Source of the DNA: Bordetella genomosp. 4
GTDB taxonomy: Bacteria; Pseudomonadota; Gammaproteobacteria; Burkholderiales; Burkholderiaceae_B
Direction of reading: 5' to 3'
DNA length: 64,000 nt
NCBI RefSeq assembly: GCF_002261185.1
Contig: NZ_NEVQ01000011.1
Span: 1-64,000 of the forward strand
Made by a program: the position numbers and the translations under genes
Notes under the pieces: generated by a model
Databases searched by the model: none
The model's input: only the letters and a program-made list of their open reading frames with translations
What the model was told of the DNA's origin: nothing
Shown: piece after piece, positions 28,427 through 38,587 of the stretch
Layout: each line of letters opens with the position of its first letter
Numbering within the stretch: the first letter of the stretch is position 1

Positions 28427-29911
28427 ATGGAATCACTTTCAGTGTCGAAACCTTTTATCCGGCGCTTTGCCCCCGCAGTCATGTCAGCCGTTTTGCTGGC
28501 CGGCGCCTACGGGCCTGTTGCACAGGCGCAGACGCAAGCACCGGCCGCGGCTAGTCCCGCGGTAGTGCTGCCTGATTTCAGCGACGTCATTGCCAAAGCC
28601 GATCCTGCTGTGGTCAATATCCGCACGACGGCGAACGTGCCCGTGCGTTCGCCAGGCGGCAGCGGCGACCCCTACGAATTATTCCGCTGGTTCTTCGGCC
28701 CGGATTTCCAAGGTCCAGGCGTCCCGCAGCAACCGCATCCCACGCCCCGCCAAGCTCCCGAGGAGCGCAAAGTCCCCCGTGGTGTCGGTTCTGGGTTCTT
28801 TATCTCGGCCGATGGCTACATCCTGACCAACAATCATGTTGTCAGCGACGCGGCCGATATCTACGTCACGCTGACTGATGGGCGCGAGTTCAAGGCCAAG
28901 GTCATCGGGACGGACGAACGCACCGATGTGGCGCTGATCAAGATCGACGCCAAGGATATGACTCCGCTGGCGATCGGCGACCCCAAACAGCTCAAAAAGG
29001 GCCAATGGGTGCTGGCAATCGGCTCGCCATTTGGACTGGACTCTACTGCTACGGCAGGTATTGTCAGCGCCATGAGCCGCGATACGGGTGAATACCTGCC
29101 TTTCATTCAGACTGATGTGGCGGTCAACCCCGGCAACTCGGGCGGCCCGCTGATCAACTTGAAAGGCGAGGTCGTCGGGATCAACTCGCAGATCGTCTCG
29201 CGTAGTGGCGGTTTCATGGGTATTTCCCTGGCCATTCCAATTGACGAGGCCATGCGCGTTGCCGACCAGCTGCGTGCCAGCGGCAAGGTGACTCGTGGCC
29301 GGATCGGCGTACAGATCGGTGAGGTCGGCAAGGACGTTGCCAGCGCCATTGGCTTGCCCAAGGCCGAAGGCGCGCTGGTCAGCAATGTCGAAACCGACGG
29401 CCCCGCTGGGGATGCTGGCGTCAAGGCGGGCGACGTGATTACCTCATTCAACGGTGAAACCATCAAGCGCTGGTCCGATTTGCCTCGTATCGTCGGAGAA
29501 ACCAAGCCGGGCACCCGTGCCGACATGGAAGTCTGGCGCCGCGGCAAAACCGTGACGCTGTCGGTCAAAGTGGGCGAACTCACTGCCAAGGCGGATGATT
29601 CCGAGGCGACCCCTCAGGAAGAGGCCCAGCCTGCCGGCAACGCCCTGGGATTGGGCGTAGTGAATGTTCCCAATGACGTTCAGCGCAAACTGGGCATCAA
29701 AGGTGGCGTTCAAGTGCGCACAGCCACCGGCCCGGCGGACGCTGCCGGTCTGCAGCCTGGGGATATCGTCCTGGCGGTCAATAACACCGATGTGACGGAT
29801 GCGAGCCAGTTCAACAGCCTGGTCAGCAAGCTTCCCAAGGGCAAAGCGGCCGGTTTATTGGTCCGCCGTGGCGATCAAGCGCAGTGGGTGGCGGTCGAGC
29901 CGTCCAAATAA
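28427..29911 (+). CDS. mucD: Periplasmic serine protease DegP/MucD
   Basis: This encodes 494 residues from ATG 28427, seven bases after GGAG; an upstream ATG at 28403 has a poorer SD. There is a signal peptide to about residue 35 (VAQAQ). The trypsin-like domain has H137 (TNNHVV), D167 (ERTDVALIKI) and S238 (NPGNSGGPL). Two PDZ domains follow (about 300-385 and 405-490). It degrades or refolds misfolded envelope proteins and closes the rpoE-rseA-rseB-mucD stress module. Confidence 0.95.
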   Translation: MESLSVSKPFIRRFAPAVMSAVLLAGAYGPVAQAQTQAPAAASPAVVLPDFSDVIAKADPAVVNIRTTANVPVRSPGGSGDPYELFRWFFGPDFQGPGVPQQPHPTPRQAPEERKVPRGVGSGFFISADGYILTNNHVVSDAADIYVTLTDGREFKAKVIGTDERTDVALIKIDAKDMTPLAIGDPKQLKKGQWVLAIGSPFGLDSTATAGIVSAMSRDTGEYLPFIQTDVAVNPGNSGGPLINLKGEVVGINSQIVSRSGGFMGISLAIPIDEAMRVADQLRASGKVTRGRIGVQIGEVGKDVASAIGLPKAEGALVSNVETDGPAGDAGVKAGDVITSFNGETIKRWSDLPRIVGETKPGTRADMEVWRRGKTVTLSVKVGELTAKADDSEATPQEEAQPAGNALGLGVVNVPNDVQRKLGIKGGVQVRTATGPADAAGLQPGDIVLAVNNTDVTDASQFNSLVSKLPKGKAAGLLVRRGDQAQWVAVEPSK

Positions 29912-30025
29912 ACGCCAAGACCGGCTAAAATGGCTGGTTGCCACAAAAGTGGCCGCCACGCCGTATCTGAGGTTTGTTGCTCTCGCAGGGGCTGCACATA
30001 CCGCGGAACGGCCAGGCGGCACAGC

Positions 30026-30053
30026 AGGGGGCGCGATGCGCCCCCTCGTTTTT
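30026..30053 (+). terminator. Rho-independent terminator after mucD
   Basis: AGGGGGCGC and GCGCCCCCT form a 9-bp stem with a GAT loop, followed by CGTTTTT. It separates the stress operon from lepA. The rest of the 271-bp gap shows nothing else clear. Confidence 0.85.
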
Positions 30054-30182
30054 GGCTGGTTCTTTTCTCGTGACCCGAGTGATATCGGGCTCGGTATGGT
30101 GACCGCGGTCTTGTATGGCTTGCGTTTGTGTCTCTGTCGCGCACCGGCTTTACGTGCGTTTTGTCCCTAATAAATCCACTCT

Positions 30183-31976
30183 ATGCAGCATATTCGCAAT
30201 TTTTCCATCATCGCCCACATCGATCACGGCAAATCGACCCTGGCCGATCGCCTGATCCAACGTTGCGGCGGGCTGGCAGCGCGCGAGATGTCCGCTCAAG
30301 TGCTGGATTCGATGGACATCGAACGCGAGCGGGGCATCACCATCAAAGCGCAGACCGCCGCGCTGGAATACCGTGCCCAGGACGGAAAGGTCTACAACCT
30401 GAACCTGATCGACACCCCGGGGCACGTCGATTTTTCGTACGAAGTCAGCCGTTCGTTGTCTGCCTGCGAGGGCGCATTGCTGGTCGTGGATGCCTCCCAG
30501 GGCGTTGAGGCACAAACGGTCGCCAACTGCTATACCGCCATCGAGCTGGGCGTCGAGGTCTTGCCCGTACTCAACAAAATGGACTTGCCGCAAGCCGACC
30601 CGGATGCAGCTCGCCAAGAGGTTGAGGATGTCATCGGTATCGATGCGAGTCAGGCAGTGCTGGCTAGCGCAAAAACCGGGATGGGGATCGATGAAATCCT
30701 CGAAACCATCGTCTCGCGCGTGCCGGCCCCAGTCGGCGATCCGGACGCACCGCTACAGGCGCTGATCATCGATTCCTGGTTCGACAACTATGTCGGCGTG
30801 GTGATGCTGGTGCGTATTGTCAACGGTACGCTCAATCCTAAAGACAAAATCCTGCTGATGGCCTCGGGCGCCACGCATTTGTGCGAGCAACTGGGCGTTT
30901 TTACGCCAAAATCACAGCCGCGTACCAAATTGTCGGCCGGCGAAGTGGGTTTCATCATCGCGGGCATCAAAGAACTCGCCAACGCCAAGGTCGGCGATAC
31001 CATCACGCTCGCGGGCAAGCCTGCTCCCACCCCGCTGCCCGGTTTTAAAGAGGTCAAGCCGCAGGTGTTCGCCGGCCTGTATCCGGTCGAAAGCTCCGAA
31101 TACGATCAGCTGCGCGACTCGCTCGAAAAACTCAAGCTCAACGACGCGGCCCTGATGTTCGAACCCGAAGTCTCCCAGGCCTTGGGTTTTGGGTTCCGTT
31201 GCGGCTTTTTGGGACTCTTGCACATGGAAATTGTGCAAGAGCGCCTGGAGCGCGAGTTCGACATGGACATCATCACCACTGCGCCGTCGGTGGTGTACGA
31301 GGTCGAACAGCGCGATGGCTCGCTGGAGATCATCGACAGCCCGGCGCGCATGCCCGAGGTTGGCAAGATCACCGATATACGCGAGCCCATCGTCAAGGTG
31401 ACCCTATTCATGCCCCAGGAATACGTGGGGCCGGTCATGACACTGTGCAATCAAAAGCGCGGCGTGCAGATCAACATGAGCTATCACGGCCGCCAGGTCC
31501 ACCTGACGTACGAGATCCCTCTGGCTGAAATCGTGCTCGACTTCTTCGACAAGCTGAAATCCGTGTCGCGCGGCTATGCGTCGATGGACTATGAGTTTCT
31601 CGAATACCGCTCGGCAGATGTGGTCAAGGTCGATCTGCTGATCAACGGCGACCGCGTGGATGCCCTGGCCATGATCGTGCACCGGGCCAACGCCCGCTAT
31701 CGCGCGCGCGACGTCGTGACGCGGATGCGTGGCCTGATTCCTCGCCAGATGTTCGATGTCGCGATTCAGGCGGCCATTGGCGCCGAAGTGATTGCACGCG
31801 AAAACGTCAAGGCCTTGCGCAAGAACGTGCTGGCCAAGTGCTACGGCGGCGACATTACCCGCAAGAAAAAACTGCTAGAAAAGCAGAAGGCGGGCAAAAA
31901 GCGCATGAAGCAAGTGGGTAGCGTGGAAATCCCCCAAGAAGCGTTCCTCGCTATTTTGCAGGTCGAAGACAAGTAG
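30183..31976 (+). CDS. lepA: Elongation factor 4 (LepA)
   Basis: This is a 597-residue translational GTPase. G-motifs are AHIDHGKST (G1), RERGITI (G2), DTPGHVDF (G3) and NKMD (G4). The LepA-specific C-terminal domain ends [20 protein letters not shown]. It acts on stalled or initiating ribosomes. It is followed by lepB after 21 bases, the classic lepA-lepB operon. Confidence 0.97.
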   Translation: MQHIRNFSIIAHIDHGKSTLADRLIQRCGGLAAREMSAQVLDSMDIERERGITIKAQTAALEYRAQDGKVYNLNLIDTPGHVDFSYEVSRSLSACEGALLVVDASQGVEAQTVANCYTAIELGVEVLPVLNKMDLPQADPDAARQEVEDVIGIDASQAVLASAKTGMGIDEILETIVSRVPAPVGDPDAPLQALIIDSWFDNYVGVVMLVRIVNGTLNPKDKILLMASGATHLCEQLGVFTPKSQPRTKLSAGEVGFIIAGIKELANAKVGDTITLAGKPAPTPLPGFKEVKPQVFAGLYPVESSEYDQLRDSLEKLKLNDAALMFEPEVSQALGFGFRCGFLGLLHMEIVQERLEREFDMDIITTAPSVVYEVEQRDGSLEIIDSPARMPEVGKITDIREPIVKVTLFMPQEYVGPVMTLCNQKRGVQINMSYHGRQVHLTYEIPLAEIVLDFFDKLKSVSRGYASMDYEFLEYRSADVVKVDLLINGDRVDALAMIVHRANARYRARDVVTRMRGLIPRQMFDVAIQAAIGAEVIARENVKALRKNVLAKCYGGDITRKKKLLEKQKAGKKRMKQVGSVEIPQEAFLAILQVEDK

Positions 31977-31997
31977 TAAGAAAAAGGCGGCAACCCT

Positions 31998-32882
31998 ATG
32001 AGTTGGAATTTTGCACTGATACTTTTTGTGCTGTTGGTGGTGACCGGCATTATCTGGGCGCTGGATGTGTCGATGCTGCGCCGCAAGCGCGCTCAACGCG
32101 GCCGCGAGGCCGCCGACGCCGTCGATACCAGCTATGTGACGGATCCCCAGGAGGCCACTCGCATGCGCCAGGCCGCACTGGAGTCCGCGACGCGTGTGCC
32201 ATGGTGGATCGAGTATGCAGTCAGCTTTTTCCCGGTCATTTTGTTCGTGTTCGTGCTGCGTTCTTTTGTGGTCGAACCTTTTCGCATTCCGTCGGGTTCC
32301 ATGCTGCCCACGCTGCAATCGGGCGATTTGATCCTGGTGAACAAATTCAGCTATGGCGTGCGTCTGCCTATCGTTGACAAAAAAGTCGTCGACACCGGCT
32401 CGCCTCAGCGCGGTGATGTGGTCGTTTTCCGCTACCCCGTGGATCCCAGCGTGGACTACATCAAGCGTATTGTCGGCCTGCCGGGTGACGAGGTCGCCTA
32501 TCTGGACAAAAAGCTCTACGTCAATGGCCAGTTGGTGCCCCACGTCCAGGACGGCGAATATTTCGAGCCGGATCGGGTGTCGTATATTGCTCAATACAAG
32601 GAAAAATTGGGCAATGTTGAGCACCAGATCCTGCTAGATGAGGGAAAAACACAGATGTACGGGCCAATTTGGCAGTTTCCCAACATGGGTAACTGCCAGT
32701 ATGCCCGTAATGGAGTACGCTGCAAGGTGCCGGAAGGACAATATTTCGCCATGGGCGACAACCGGGATAACAGCGCCGATAGCCGTTACTGGGGGTTTGT
32801 CCCTGATGCCAATATCGTCGGAAAGGCGTTCTTTATCTGGATGAACTTCAGCGACTTAGGCCGTATCGGCAGCTTTCACTGA
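31998..32882 (+). CDS. lepB: Signal peptidase I
   Basis: This is a 294-residue inner-membrane protease. Two transmembrane segments are visible (about 5-23 and 72-90), separated by a basic cytoplasmic loop. The Ser-Lys dyad is S101 ([10 protein letters not shown]) and K156 ([13 protein letters not shown]). [15 protein letters not shown] is the conserved box E. It removes signal peptides from exported proteins. rnc starts one base after the stop. Confidence 0.97.
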   Translation: MSWNFALILFVLLVVTGIIWALDVSMLRRKRAQRGREAADAVDTSYVTDPQEATRMRQAALESATRVPWWIEYAVSFFPVILFVFVLRSFVVEPFRIPSGSMLPTLQSGDLILVNKFSYGVRLPIVDKKVVDTGSPQRGDVVVFRYPVDPSVDYIKRIVGLPGDEVAYLDKKLYVNGQLVPHVQDGEYFEPDRVSYIAQYKEKLGNVEHQILLDEGKTQMYGPIWQFPNMGNCQYARNGVRCKVPEGQYFAMGDNRDNSADSRYWGFVPDANIVGKAFFIWMNFSDLGRIGSFH

Positions 32883-32883
32883 C

Positions 32884-33645
32884 ATGTCTCTCGCCACGCT
32901 GGAAACCCGCCTCGATCATCGCTTCAGCGATGCGGGCCTGCTTGAGCAGGCGCTGACGCATCGCAGCCATAGCGCGCGGCACAACGAGCGCCTGGAGTTT
33001 CTCGGGGACTCGGTGTTGAATTTCGTCGTGGCGGCACTGCTTTTCGAGCGGTTTCCAAAGCTGGACGAGGGCGATTTGTCCCGCCTGCGCGCCAATTTGG
33101 TCAAACAAGCTTCCTTGGCCGAAATCGGCCAGCGTCTCGAGCTTTCCCAGCATCTGCGTCTGGGCGAAGGCGAGCTCAAAAGCGGCGGCTTTCGCCGTCC
33201 GTCCATTCTGGCTGATGCGGTCGAGGCCATTTTTGGCGCAGCCTTTCTGGACGGTGGTTTTGAGGTGGCTCGCAAGGTTATCGCACGGCAATATCAGCCG
33301 GTGCTGGCCAGCGTAGATCCCAAAACCCTGGGTAAAGACGCCAAAACCCTGTTGCAGGAGTTTCTGCAGGGCCGGAAACTGGCTCTGCCGCTCTATACGG
33401 TTGTCGCCACGCATGGTGCGGCGCACAGCCAGCAATTCGAGGTCGAGTGTTCCATCCCGGCCCTGGAAATCAAAATCGTAGCCGCCGGCGCCAGCCGCCG
33501 TGCCGCCGAACAATCCGCCGCCAAGCTGGCCCTGGAGGCCGCCCAGGTCGCGAGTCCGCCAGGACGCCCGGCCCGTAAATCGGGCAAAGCCCGTAAAACA
33601 GCGCAATTGTCACTGCCCGTGGCAGTGGCTCAAGAGGTCAAATGA
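32884..33645 (+). CDS. rnc: Ribonuclease III
   Basis: This encodes 253 residues. The RNase III signature is [13 protein letters not shown] with metal-binding Glu and Asp, with the second acidic set in [18 protein letters not shown]-terminal dsRNA-binding domain follows (about 155-225), then a basic tail. It processes rRNA precursors and double-stranded RNA. It overlaps era by four bases. Confidence 0.97.
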   Translation: MSLATLETRLDHRFSDAGLLEQALTHRSHSARHNERLEFLGDSVLNFVVAALLFERFPKLDEGDLSRLRANLVKQASLAEIGQRLELSQHLRLGEGELKSGGFRRPSILADAVEAIFGAAFLDGGFEVARKVIARQYQPVLASVDPKTLGKDAKTLLQEFLQGRKLALPLYTVVATHGAAHSQQFEVECSIPALEIKIVAAGASRRAAEQSAAKLALEAAQVASPPGRPARKSGKARKTAQLSLPVAVAQEVK

Positions 33646-34532
33646 GCGATACCCCTTTCCGAACCGGTTTCGTGGCTGTGGTGGGCCGCCCCAACGTGGG
33701 CAAGTCCACCCTGACCAATGCCTTGATCGGCTCGAAAATCTCCATCGTCTCGCGCAAGGCGCAGACGACGCGTCACCGTATTCACGGCGTGCTCACGCGC
33801 GAGCATGAGCAATTCGTTTTTGTCGATACCCCCGGTTTTCAGACGCGCCATGGCGGGGCGATGAACCGCATGATGAATCGTGTCGTGACGCAGGCACTGG
33901 CTGACGTGGACGTTGTGGTGCATGTCGTCGAGGCCGGCAAATGGACTGACGGCGATGCCAAGCTGCTGCCTCTGTTGCCCGATGCCAAGCGCACCATTCT
34001 GGTCGTGAGCAAGATCGACGCGATCAAAAAGCGCGATGACTTGTTTGCCTTTGTCTCCAAGATCGTGGCCCTGCATCCCTATGATGCCGTGGTGCCGGTC
34101 AGCGCGCTCAAGGCTCAGCAACTCGATCAGTTGCTGCAGGAAATCGCCGCTCGCTTGCCCGAAGGCGAGCCCATGTTCGAGGAAGACACGCTCACCGATC
34201 GGCCCGTGCGCTTCATCGCGGCCGAATTGCTCCGCGAAAAGATCTTTCGTCTGGTGGGTGACGAATTGCCGTATGCGTGCACCGTCGTCATCGAGCAATG
34301 GGAAGAAAACGATCAGGCGCTGCGCATAGCGGCCTGCGTAGTGGTCGAACGCGAGAGTCATCGGCCTATCCTGCTGGGCGCCGGCGGCGAACATATGAAG
34401 CGCATCGCGACCGAGGCGCGCCAAGATATCGCCAAGCTGGTCGACAAGCCTGTGCATCTCGAGGTCTATATCAAGGTGCGCAAAGGCTGGTCCGACCGCG
34501 AAGGTGCGTTGCGCGATTTAGGCTATGAGTAA
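33642..34532 (+). CDS. era: GTPase Era
   Basis: This encodes 296 residues. G1 is GRPNVGKST and G3 is DTPGF. The G4 position reads SKID rather than the usual NKxD, a conservative variant. The C-terminal KH domain has [21 protein letters not shown]. Era binds the 3' end of 16S rRNA and helps 30S assembly. It overlaps recO by eight bases. Confidence 0.96.
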   Translation: MSDTPFRTGFVAVVGRPNVGKSTLTNALIGSKISIVSRKAQTTRHRIHGVLTREHEQFVFVDTPGFQTRHGGAMNRMMNRVVTQALADVDVVVHVVEAGKWTDGDAKLLPLLPDAKRTILVVSKIDAIKKRDDLFAFVSKIVALHPYDAVVPVSALKAQQLDQLLQEIAARLPEGEPMFEEDTLTDRPVRFIAAELLREKIFRLVGDELPYACTVVIEQWEENDQALRIAACVVVERESHRPILLGAGGEHMKRIATEARQDIAKLVDKPVHLEVYIKVRKGWSDREGALRDLGYE

Positions 34533-35112
34533 AAGGGCGCATCGCGTCCAGGATTGCCCTGCCTTTATGCTCCACGCCACGCCGTGGCGCGAAACCTCTC
34601 TTATCGTTCAGAGTTTCTCCCGCGATCACGGCTGTGTGGCCTTGGTCGCCAAGGGGGCAAAGCGGCCGTATTCGGTGTTACGGCCGGTGTTATCCGCGTT
34701 TCAACCACTGCTGTTGTCGTGGAGCGGTGCGGGCGAAGTCAAAACCCTGACTCGTGCCGAGGTCGTAGGCCTGCGGCCGTTGAAAGGCACGGCACTCATG
34801 TCCGCCTGGTACATGAACGAGCTGCTGCTGCGCCTGCTGCCGCGCGAGGACGCGCATCCTGCCTTGTTCGATGCCTACGACACGGCATTGCAGCAATTGG
34901 CGGGCGGAACACGGGCAGCCGGTGCGTTGCGGCGCTTTGAATGGACCTTGCTCAGTGAAACCGGCTATGGCATCGACGAGGCCGCGCCGGATTTCGATGA
35001 CCCAGCGATTGAGCCTGCATTACGGCGAGATCTCCGTGAGCGCTTGGCCGCCAATTTGGTCGGCCGTCCCTTGTCCACGCGCCGCGTATTACTGGATTTG
35101 CAGCGCTTGTAA
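34525..35112 (+). CDS. recO: DNA repair protein RecO (short form)
   Basis: This is a 195-residue protein. The OB-fold N-domain is intact (HATPWRETSLIVQSFSRDHG, VAKGAKRPYSVLRP, GEVKTLTRAEVV), as is the helical part up to LRRFEWTLLSETGYGIDE. Compared with E. coli RecO (242 residues) about 40 residues are missing after this point, including the region equivalent to RYREEKGF...FTGRQL. The C-terminal helix resumes with GRPLSTRRVLLDLQRL. The frame is open and shows no frameshift scar, so it may be a lineage-specific compact RecO. RecO loads RecA onto SSB-coated DNA with RecR. Confidence 0.9.
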   Translation: MSKRAHRVQDCPAFMLHATPWRETSLIVQSFSRDHGCVALVAKGAKRPYSVLRPVLSAFQPLLLSWSGAGEVKTLTRAEVVGLRPLKGTALMSAWYMNELLLRLLPREDAHPALFDAYDTALQQLAGGTRAAGALRRFEWTLLSETGYGIDEAAPDFDDPAIEPALRRDLRERLAANLVGRPLSTRRVLLDLQRL

Positions 35113-35248
35113 CCATCGCGCTTGTCACACGATTCGTAAAACGGATCTGGCAAATCGAGCCGCCGCCCTGCTATGACTGCCTGAGGGGCTTGTGTCCCGC
35201 GGGAATGGATCTTGCGCAATCATGGCGTCTGCCTACGGAGGACGCGTC

Positions 35249-35857
35249 ATGGCTCTTTCAGCGATTGCCATTAATTGCACACTCAAAAAATCTCCTGCCG
35301 CCTCATCGTGTGAAAAGCTGCTTGGCCAGGTCGTCGAGGCGCTTCGCAAGCAGGATGTTCAATGTGACGACGTGGTACGTGCCGTCGACTTGACCATTTC
35401 ACCCGGCGTCACGTCGGACGAAGGCGCGGGCGACCAATGGCCGGATCTGCGGCGGCGCATTCTCGCGGCCGACATTCTGATATTGGGAACACCGATTTGG
35501 CTCGGCCATCCTTCCAGCGTATGCCAGCGCATTCTCGAACGTATGGACGCTTTTTTAGGCGAGTTGGATGACGCCGGGCGTATGGTGACTTACGGCCGAG
35601 TAGCTGGGGTCGTCGTCGTAGGTAATGAGGATGGTGCACACCATGTCAGTGCCGAGCTGTTTCAGGCCTTGAATGATGTGGGTTTCACATTGCCGGCGAG
35701 CGCAGTGACCTATTGGGTCGGCGAAGCTATGCAAAAAACGAACTTTGACGACTTGCCTGTTACGCCGCAAAAGACGGCTCAGACGACGACAGAGCTGGCG
35801 CTCAACTGTGCGCACCTGGCGAATCTCTTGCGTGTATCGCCTTATCCGCCTCGTTAA
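35249..35857 (+). CDS. Flavodoxin-like NAD(P)H-dependent FMN reductase family protein
   Basis: This encodes 202 residues from ATG 35249 with SD GGAGG eight bases upstream. The opening LSAIAINCTLKKSPAASSCEKLL fits the NADPH-dependent FMN reductase fold (phosphate-binding NxxxKxSxxxS loop). ILILGTPIWLGHPSSVCQRILERMD matches the second flavin loop. It is probably a cytosolic flavoprotein reductase. It stands at the left end of an apparent insertion after recO, with no obvious metabolic partner. Confidence 0.8.
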   Translation: MALSAIAINCTLKKSPAASSCEKLLGQVVEALRKQDVQCDDVVRAVDLTISPGVTSDEGAGDQWPDLRRRILAADILILGTPIWLGHPSSVCQRILERMDAFLGELDDAGRMVTYGRVAGVVVVGNEDGAHHVSAELFQALNDVGFTLPASAVTYWVGEAMQKTNFDDLPVTPQKTAQTTTELALNCAHLANLLRVSPYPPR

Positions 35858-36145
35858 TGAGCCGCTGCGGGAGGGGCTTCTGAGCGCCGCGCTACTGTCT
35901 CAGGCCGATCGATACGCCGTTCGGCGACGTGTGGTCGGACAGACAGAAAAATTTGCTCGTTACGAGAAAATATACCTATATCCGTATGCAGCAGAGCAGC
36001 TTGCATGCAGCCGCGCGATCGTGAGCAGCACTCCCTCGGGCACAGCCAGCCAGGCTTAAGACTTGCGGGCTCCTGAGACGCCGGACGGGGCGTATATAGC
36101 CCGCCCAGGCGACTCATTCAAGACGACTTAACCGAGGAGGCCGAT

Positions 36146-36382
36146 ATGGCGAAGTGTGATTCATGTGGAAATGAATATGACAAATCTTTTGAAATAGCTA
36201 TCCAAGGAAAGTCATATACGTTCGATAGCTTTGAATGCGCCATTAAAACGCTGGCGCCCACTTGCGAACATTGCGGCGTCCGGATCATTGGGCACGGGCT
36301 TGAGAAAGAGGGAAGCATGTATTGCTGCGCGCACTGTGCCGAGGCGATGGGTGTGCCCGAATTGAAAGACCGCGCGAGTTAA
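36146..36382 (+). CDS. Small Cys-rich treble-clef zinc-binding protein
   Basis: This is a 78-residue protein with a GAGGAGG SD. Cys residues are arranged as CDSC (4-7), FECA (about 31), CEHC (40-43) and YCCAHC (about 59-63), with the aromatic YTFDSFEC spacing that recalls TRASH/metallothionein-like fingers. It is likely to bind zinc or another soft metal. The regulator or target is unknown. The 288-bp gap upstream (35858-36145) holds no gene I can support. Confidence 0.78.
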   Translation: MAKCDSCGNEYDKSFEIAIQGKSYTFDSFECAIKTLAPTCEHCGVRIIGHGLEKEGSMYCCAHCAEAMGVPELKDRAS

Positions 36383-36494
36383 AGGGCGGTCGTCGCGCTT
36401 ACAGCGGTTATAGGCCGTAGCGCTTGTAACGCCTTTGCCAAGGTTTTTCGGCGCCATGGTGCTGGCGCTGGTGGTATCGTTGGCCCCGGAATCT

Positions 36495-36516
36495 GGGGGC
36501 GATGAGCATCGCCCCC
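36495..36516. repeat. GC hairpin immediately before the VWA gene
   Basis: GGGGGCGATG and CATCGCCCCC are perfect inverted arms separated by AG. The hairpin ends six bases before the GGAGG SD of the VWA gene and has no T run, so a leader structure is more likely than a terminator. Confidence 0.5.
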
Positions 36517-36533
36517 TCTGACGGAGGCGAATC

Positions 36534-37730
36534 TTGAACGGCGCAGCATCGACGTATAAAACCCGCTTGGCGACACGCCGATGGCTAGGGTTGGCCGTCT
36601 GCTGCGTCTTGCTGTCGCCTCTCGCTGTCAAAAGCGCCGATGTTCCAACACTGGCCGCAAAAAGGGACTTCTGGACGGCGGAGGATCTATATACGGATTT
36701 TCTCTCCGAGTTTGGGGAGTCTGCCGATGCCTGCTATTCAGACTATCGCCTGCATGCGGGGCCGCCCCTGCCGGATGCACCTCAGACACTGGGACAACAG
36801 TGGAACCAAGCCGTCATCGCCCTTGACGCCTCGGGCTCGATGCGAGGCCGCGCGGGTGGCAAGCGCAAGTTGGACGCTGCCAAAACCGCTACGCGCGCGT
36901 TTCTGCAGACGGTCCCGAGCGATGCCGAGGTGGGTTTATTAGCGTTTGGCCATCGCGGTAGCAATGACGAACGAGACAAGGCGATGTCGTGTGCGGCAGT
37001 AGAGATGCTTTCGGATTCGGCTCGCGTGGATGGGCCGAAACTCGACAAGGCATTAGATGGCTTGCAAGCCAAAGGCTGGACGCCTTTAGCTGCAGCGATT
37101 ACCCAGGCAGGAGCTGCGTTCAAACCCGACACGAATAAGAAAAAAGGCCATAGGGTCGTCTTCGTCGTGTCGGACGGGCTGGAAACGTGTGGCGGAGACC
37201 CGATTGCCGCTGCACAGGCGCTGCATAATTCCAATGTGAAAGCGGTGGTGAACATCATCGGCTTCGACGTTTCCAAAAAGGATCGCCACACGCTCGAGCA
37301 AGTCGCTCACGCAGGCGGCGGTGTATATGTGCACGCCGCGAATCAGCGCGAACTGGAAAAGCACCTGCGTGTCAGGTATTCCAACCCGGAAAAAAAGGCC
37401 GCGTACGAAACAGCGGCCCTGCATGTGAAGGACGAAAATACGCAGCAAGCGCTACACGCCTCAAATCACGCCAACACGTGTGTCTCAAATATCATCAATC
37501 GCGAGTCGGCCCAGTTTCTGGACATGACACACCGCATGATTGAGGACGGACAAACTGATGCTCAGTCCGCGCGCGACGCGTATAACGAATTGAAGATACA
37601 TCATGATGACCTGCACGCCGACATGCAGGCGTTTCGTGACCAGGCCAAGGCAGAGCTTGCCGAGATGAATGCGCGTATTGATGCAGACAGAGCTCGCGTC
37701 AACGCGGCCTATAGCGACCATTCGCACTGA
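36534..37730 (+). CDS. Secreted von Willebrand factor A domain protein
   Basis: This encodes 398 residues from TTG 36534, preceded by GGAGG at six bases. There is a signal peptide (RWLGLAVCCVLLSPLAVKSA, about 16-35). The VWA domain (about 92-290) has the MIDAS triad DASGS (98-102), the Thr in GWTPLAA and the Asp in VVSDGLETCGGDP. A charged, probably coiled-coil C-terminus follows (about 300-398, ELKIHHDDLHADMQAFRDQAKAEL). It likely binds a divalent metal and a protein partner in the periplasm or outside. No MoxR ATPase is nearby. Confidence 0.82.
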   Translation: MNGAASTYKTRLATRRWLGLAVCCVLLSPLAVKSADVPTLAAKRDFWTAEDLYTDFLSEFGESADACYSDYRLHAGPPLPDAPQTLGQQWNQAVIALDASGSMRGRAGGKRKLDAAKTATRAFLQTVPSDAEVGLLAFGHRGSNDERDKAMSCAAVEMLSDSARVDGPKLDKALDGLQAKGWTPLAAAITQAGAAFKPDTNKKKGHRVVFVVSDGLETCGGDPIAAAQALHNSNVKAVVNIIGFDVSKKDRHTLEQVAHAGGGVYVHAANQRELEKHLRVRYSNPEKKAAYETAALHVKDENTQQALHASNHANTCVSNIINRESAQFLDMTHRMIEDGQTDAQSARDAYNELKIHHDDLHADMQAFRDQAKAELAEMNARIDADRARVNAAYSDHSH

Positions 37731-37734
37731 CCGC

Positions 37735-38478
37735 TCACGCGCTAAATCCGCCGTCCACGTCGATTTCGGCGCCCGTGATATAGCGTCCGCTCTCACCTGC
37801 CAGATGAACCACCGTGGCAGCAATGTCATTGACATGGCCATAGGCGGGCAGGGCCAATGCCGCTGCTGCCGAGGCCGCTGAGGCTCCATCGGCAGGGTTC
37901 ATGTCGGTATCGATCGGCCCAGGATGGATCACGTTGACCGTAATGCCACGCTTGCCCAAGTCACGTGCCACGCCTTTGGTCAGGCCGACCAAGGCCGACT
38001 TGCTCGCAGCATAGAGACTGATCCCGCTGCGCCCCGCACGCCGCGCGAGACAACTGCCAATAGAAATAATGCGTCCGCCATCGGGCAGGTATTTTGCCGC
38101 CTGTAGTGTGGCTGCGAACACCGCGCGCAGATTCACCGACATGGTGCGATCAAAGTCATCGAGCGAGAGCTGATCGATGGTGCCGGTCAGAAAGTTGCCG
38201 GCATTGTTGACCAGGATGTCGAGCTTGCCGAGCTTTGCAACCGTCGTGTCCACCGCTGCGACGACCTGCGCTGCATCGGAGGCATCTGCGGCGATGACCT
38301 CGGCACGGCGGCCTAGCGCCCGAATCTCCATGGCGACAGCTTCCGCTTTGTCGCGCGATACGCCATAGGTAATGGCGACGTCTGCGCCTTGCTCCGCCAG
38401 GGCTCTGGCAATAGCAGCCCCGATACCGCGGCTGCCGCCGGTGACCAGAGCCGTCTTGCCTGCGAGTGCATTCTTCAT
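37735..38478 (-). CDS. SDR-family oxidoreductase
   Basis: This encodes 247 residues from ATG 38478 with AGGAG seven bases upstream; a longer frame to 38538 overlaps the operator and lacks an SD. The NAD(P) loop is TGGSRGIGAA, then NNAG, and the YAASK catalytic motif (YxxxK) with a preceding Ser. The closest general class is 3-oxoacyl-ACP reductase-like quinone/aldehyde reductases paired with TetR regulators. It is divergent from its likely regulator at 38588. Confidence 0.9.
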   Translation of the reverse strand: MKNALAGKTALVTGGSRGIGAAIARALAEQGADVAITYGVSRDKAEAVAMEIRALGRRAEVIAADASDAAQVVAAVDTTVAKLGKLDILVNNAGNFLTGTIDQLSLDDFDRTMSVNLRAVFAATLQAAKYLPDGGRIISIGSCLARRAGRSGISLYAASKSALVGLTKGVARDLGKRGITVNVIHPGPIDTDMNPADGASAASAAAALALPAYGHVNDIAATVVHLAGESGRYITGAEIDVDGGFSA

Positions 38479-38492
38479 AACAAAACTCCTTT

Positions 38493-38510
38493 TATATCGA
38501 TCGGTATAAA
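38493..38510. promoter_or_regulatory. TetR-type operator O1
   Basis: TATATCGATCGGTATAAA is a near-perfect palindrome (core TATACCGATCGATATA on the other strand). It lies 15 bases upstream of the SDR start and matches the second site at 38546-38563 at 14 of 18 positions. Confidence 0.7.
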
Positions 38511-38545
38511 TGTAGATGGGATCGTCGTGCCTGGTCAATGGGTTT

Positions 38546-38563
38546 TGTATCGATTAGTATGTA
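38546..38563. promoter_or_regulatory. TetR-type operator O2
   Basis: TGTATCGATTAGTATGTA repeats the O1 pattern (TATCGAT..GTAT) with centres 53 bases apart, about five helical turns. It lies 25 bases before the TetR gene, so both divergent genes are probably repressed by that protein. Confidence 0.65.
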
Positions 38564-38587
38564 TATGGTCAAACAAAGGAATCCGAT

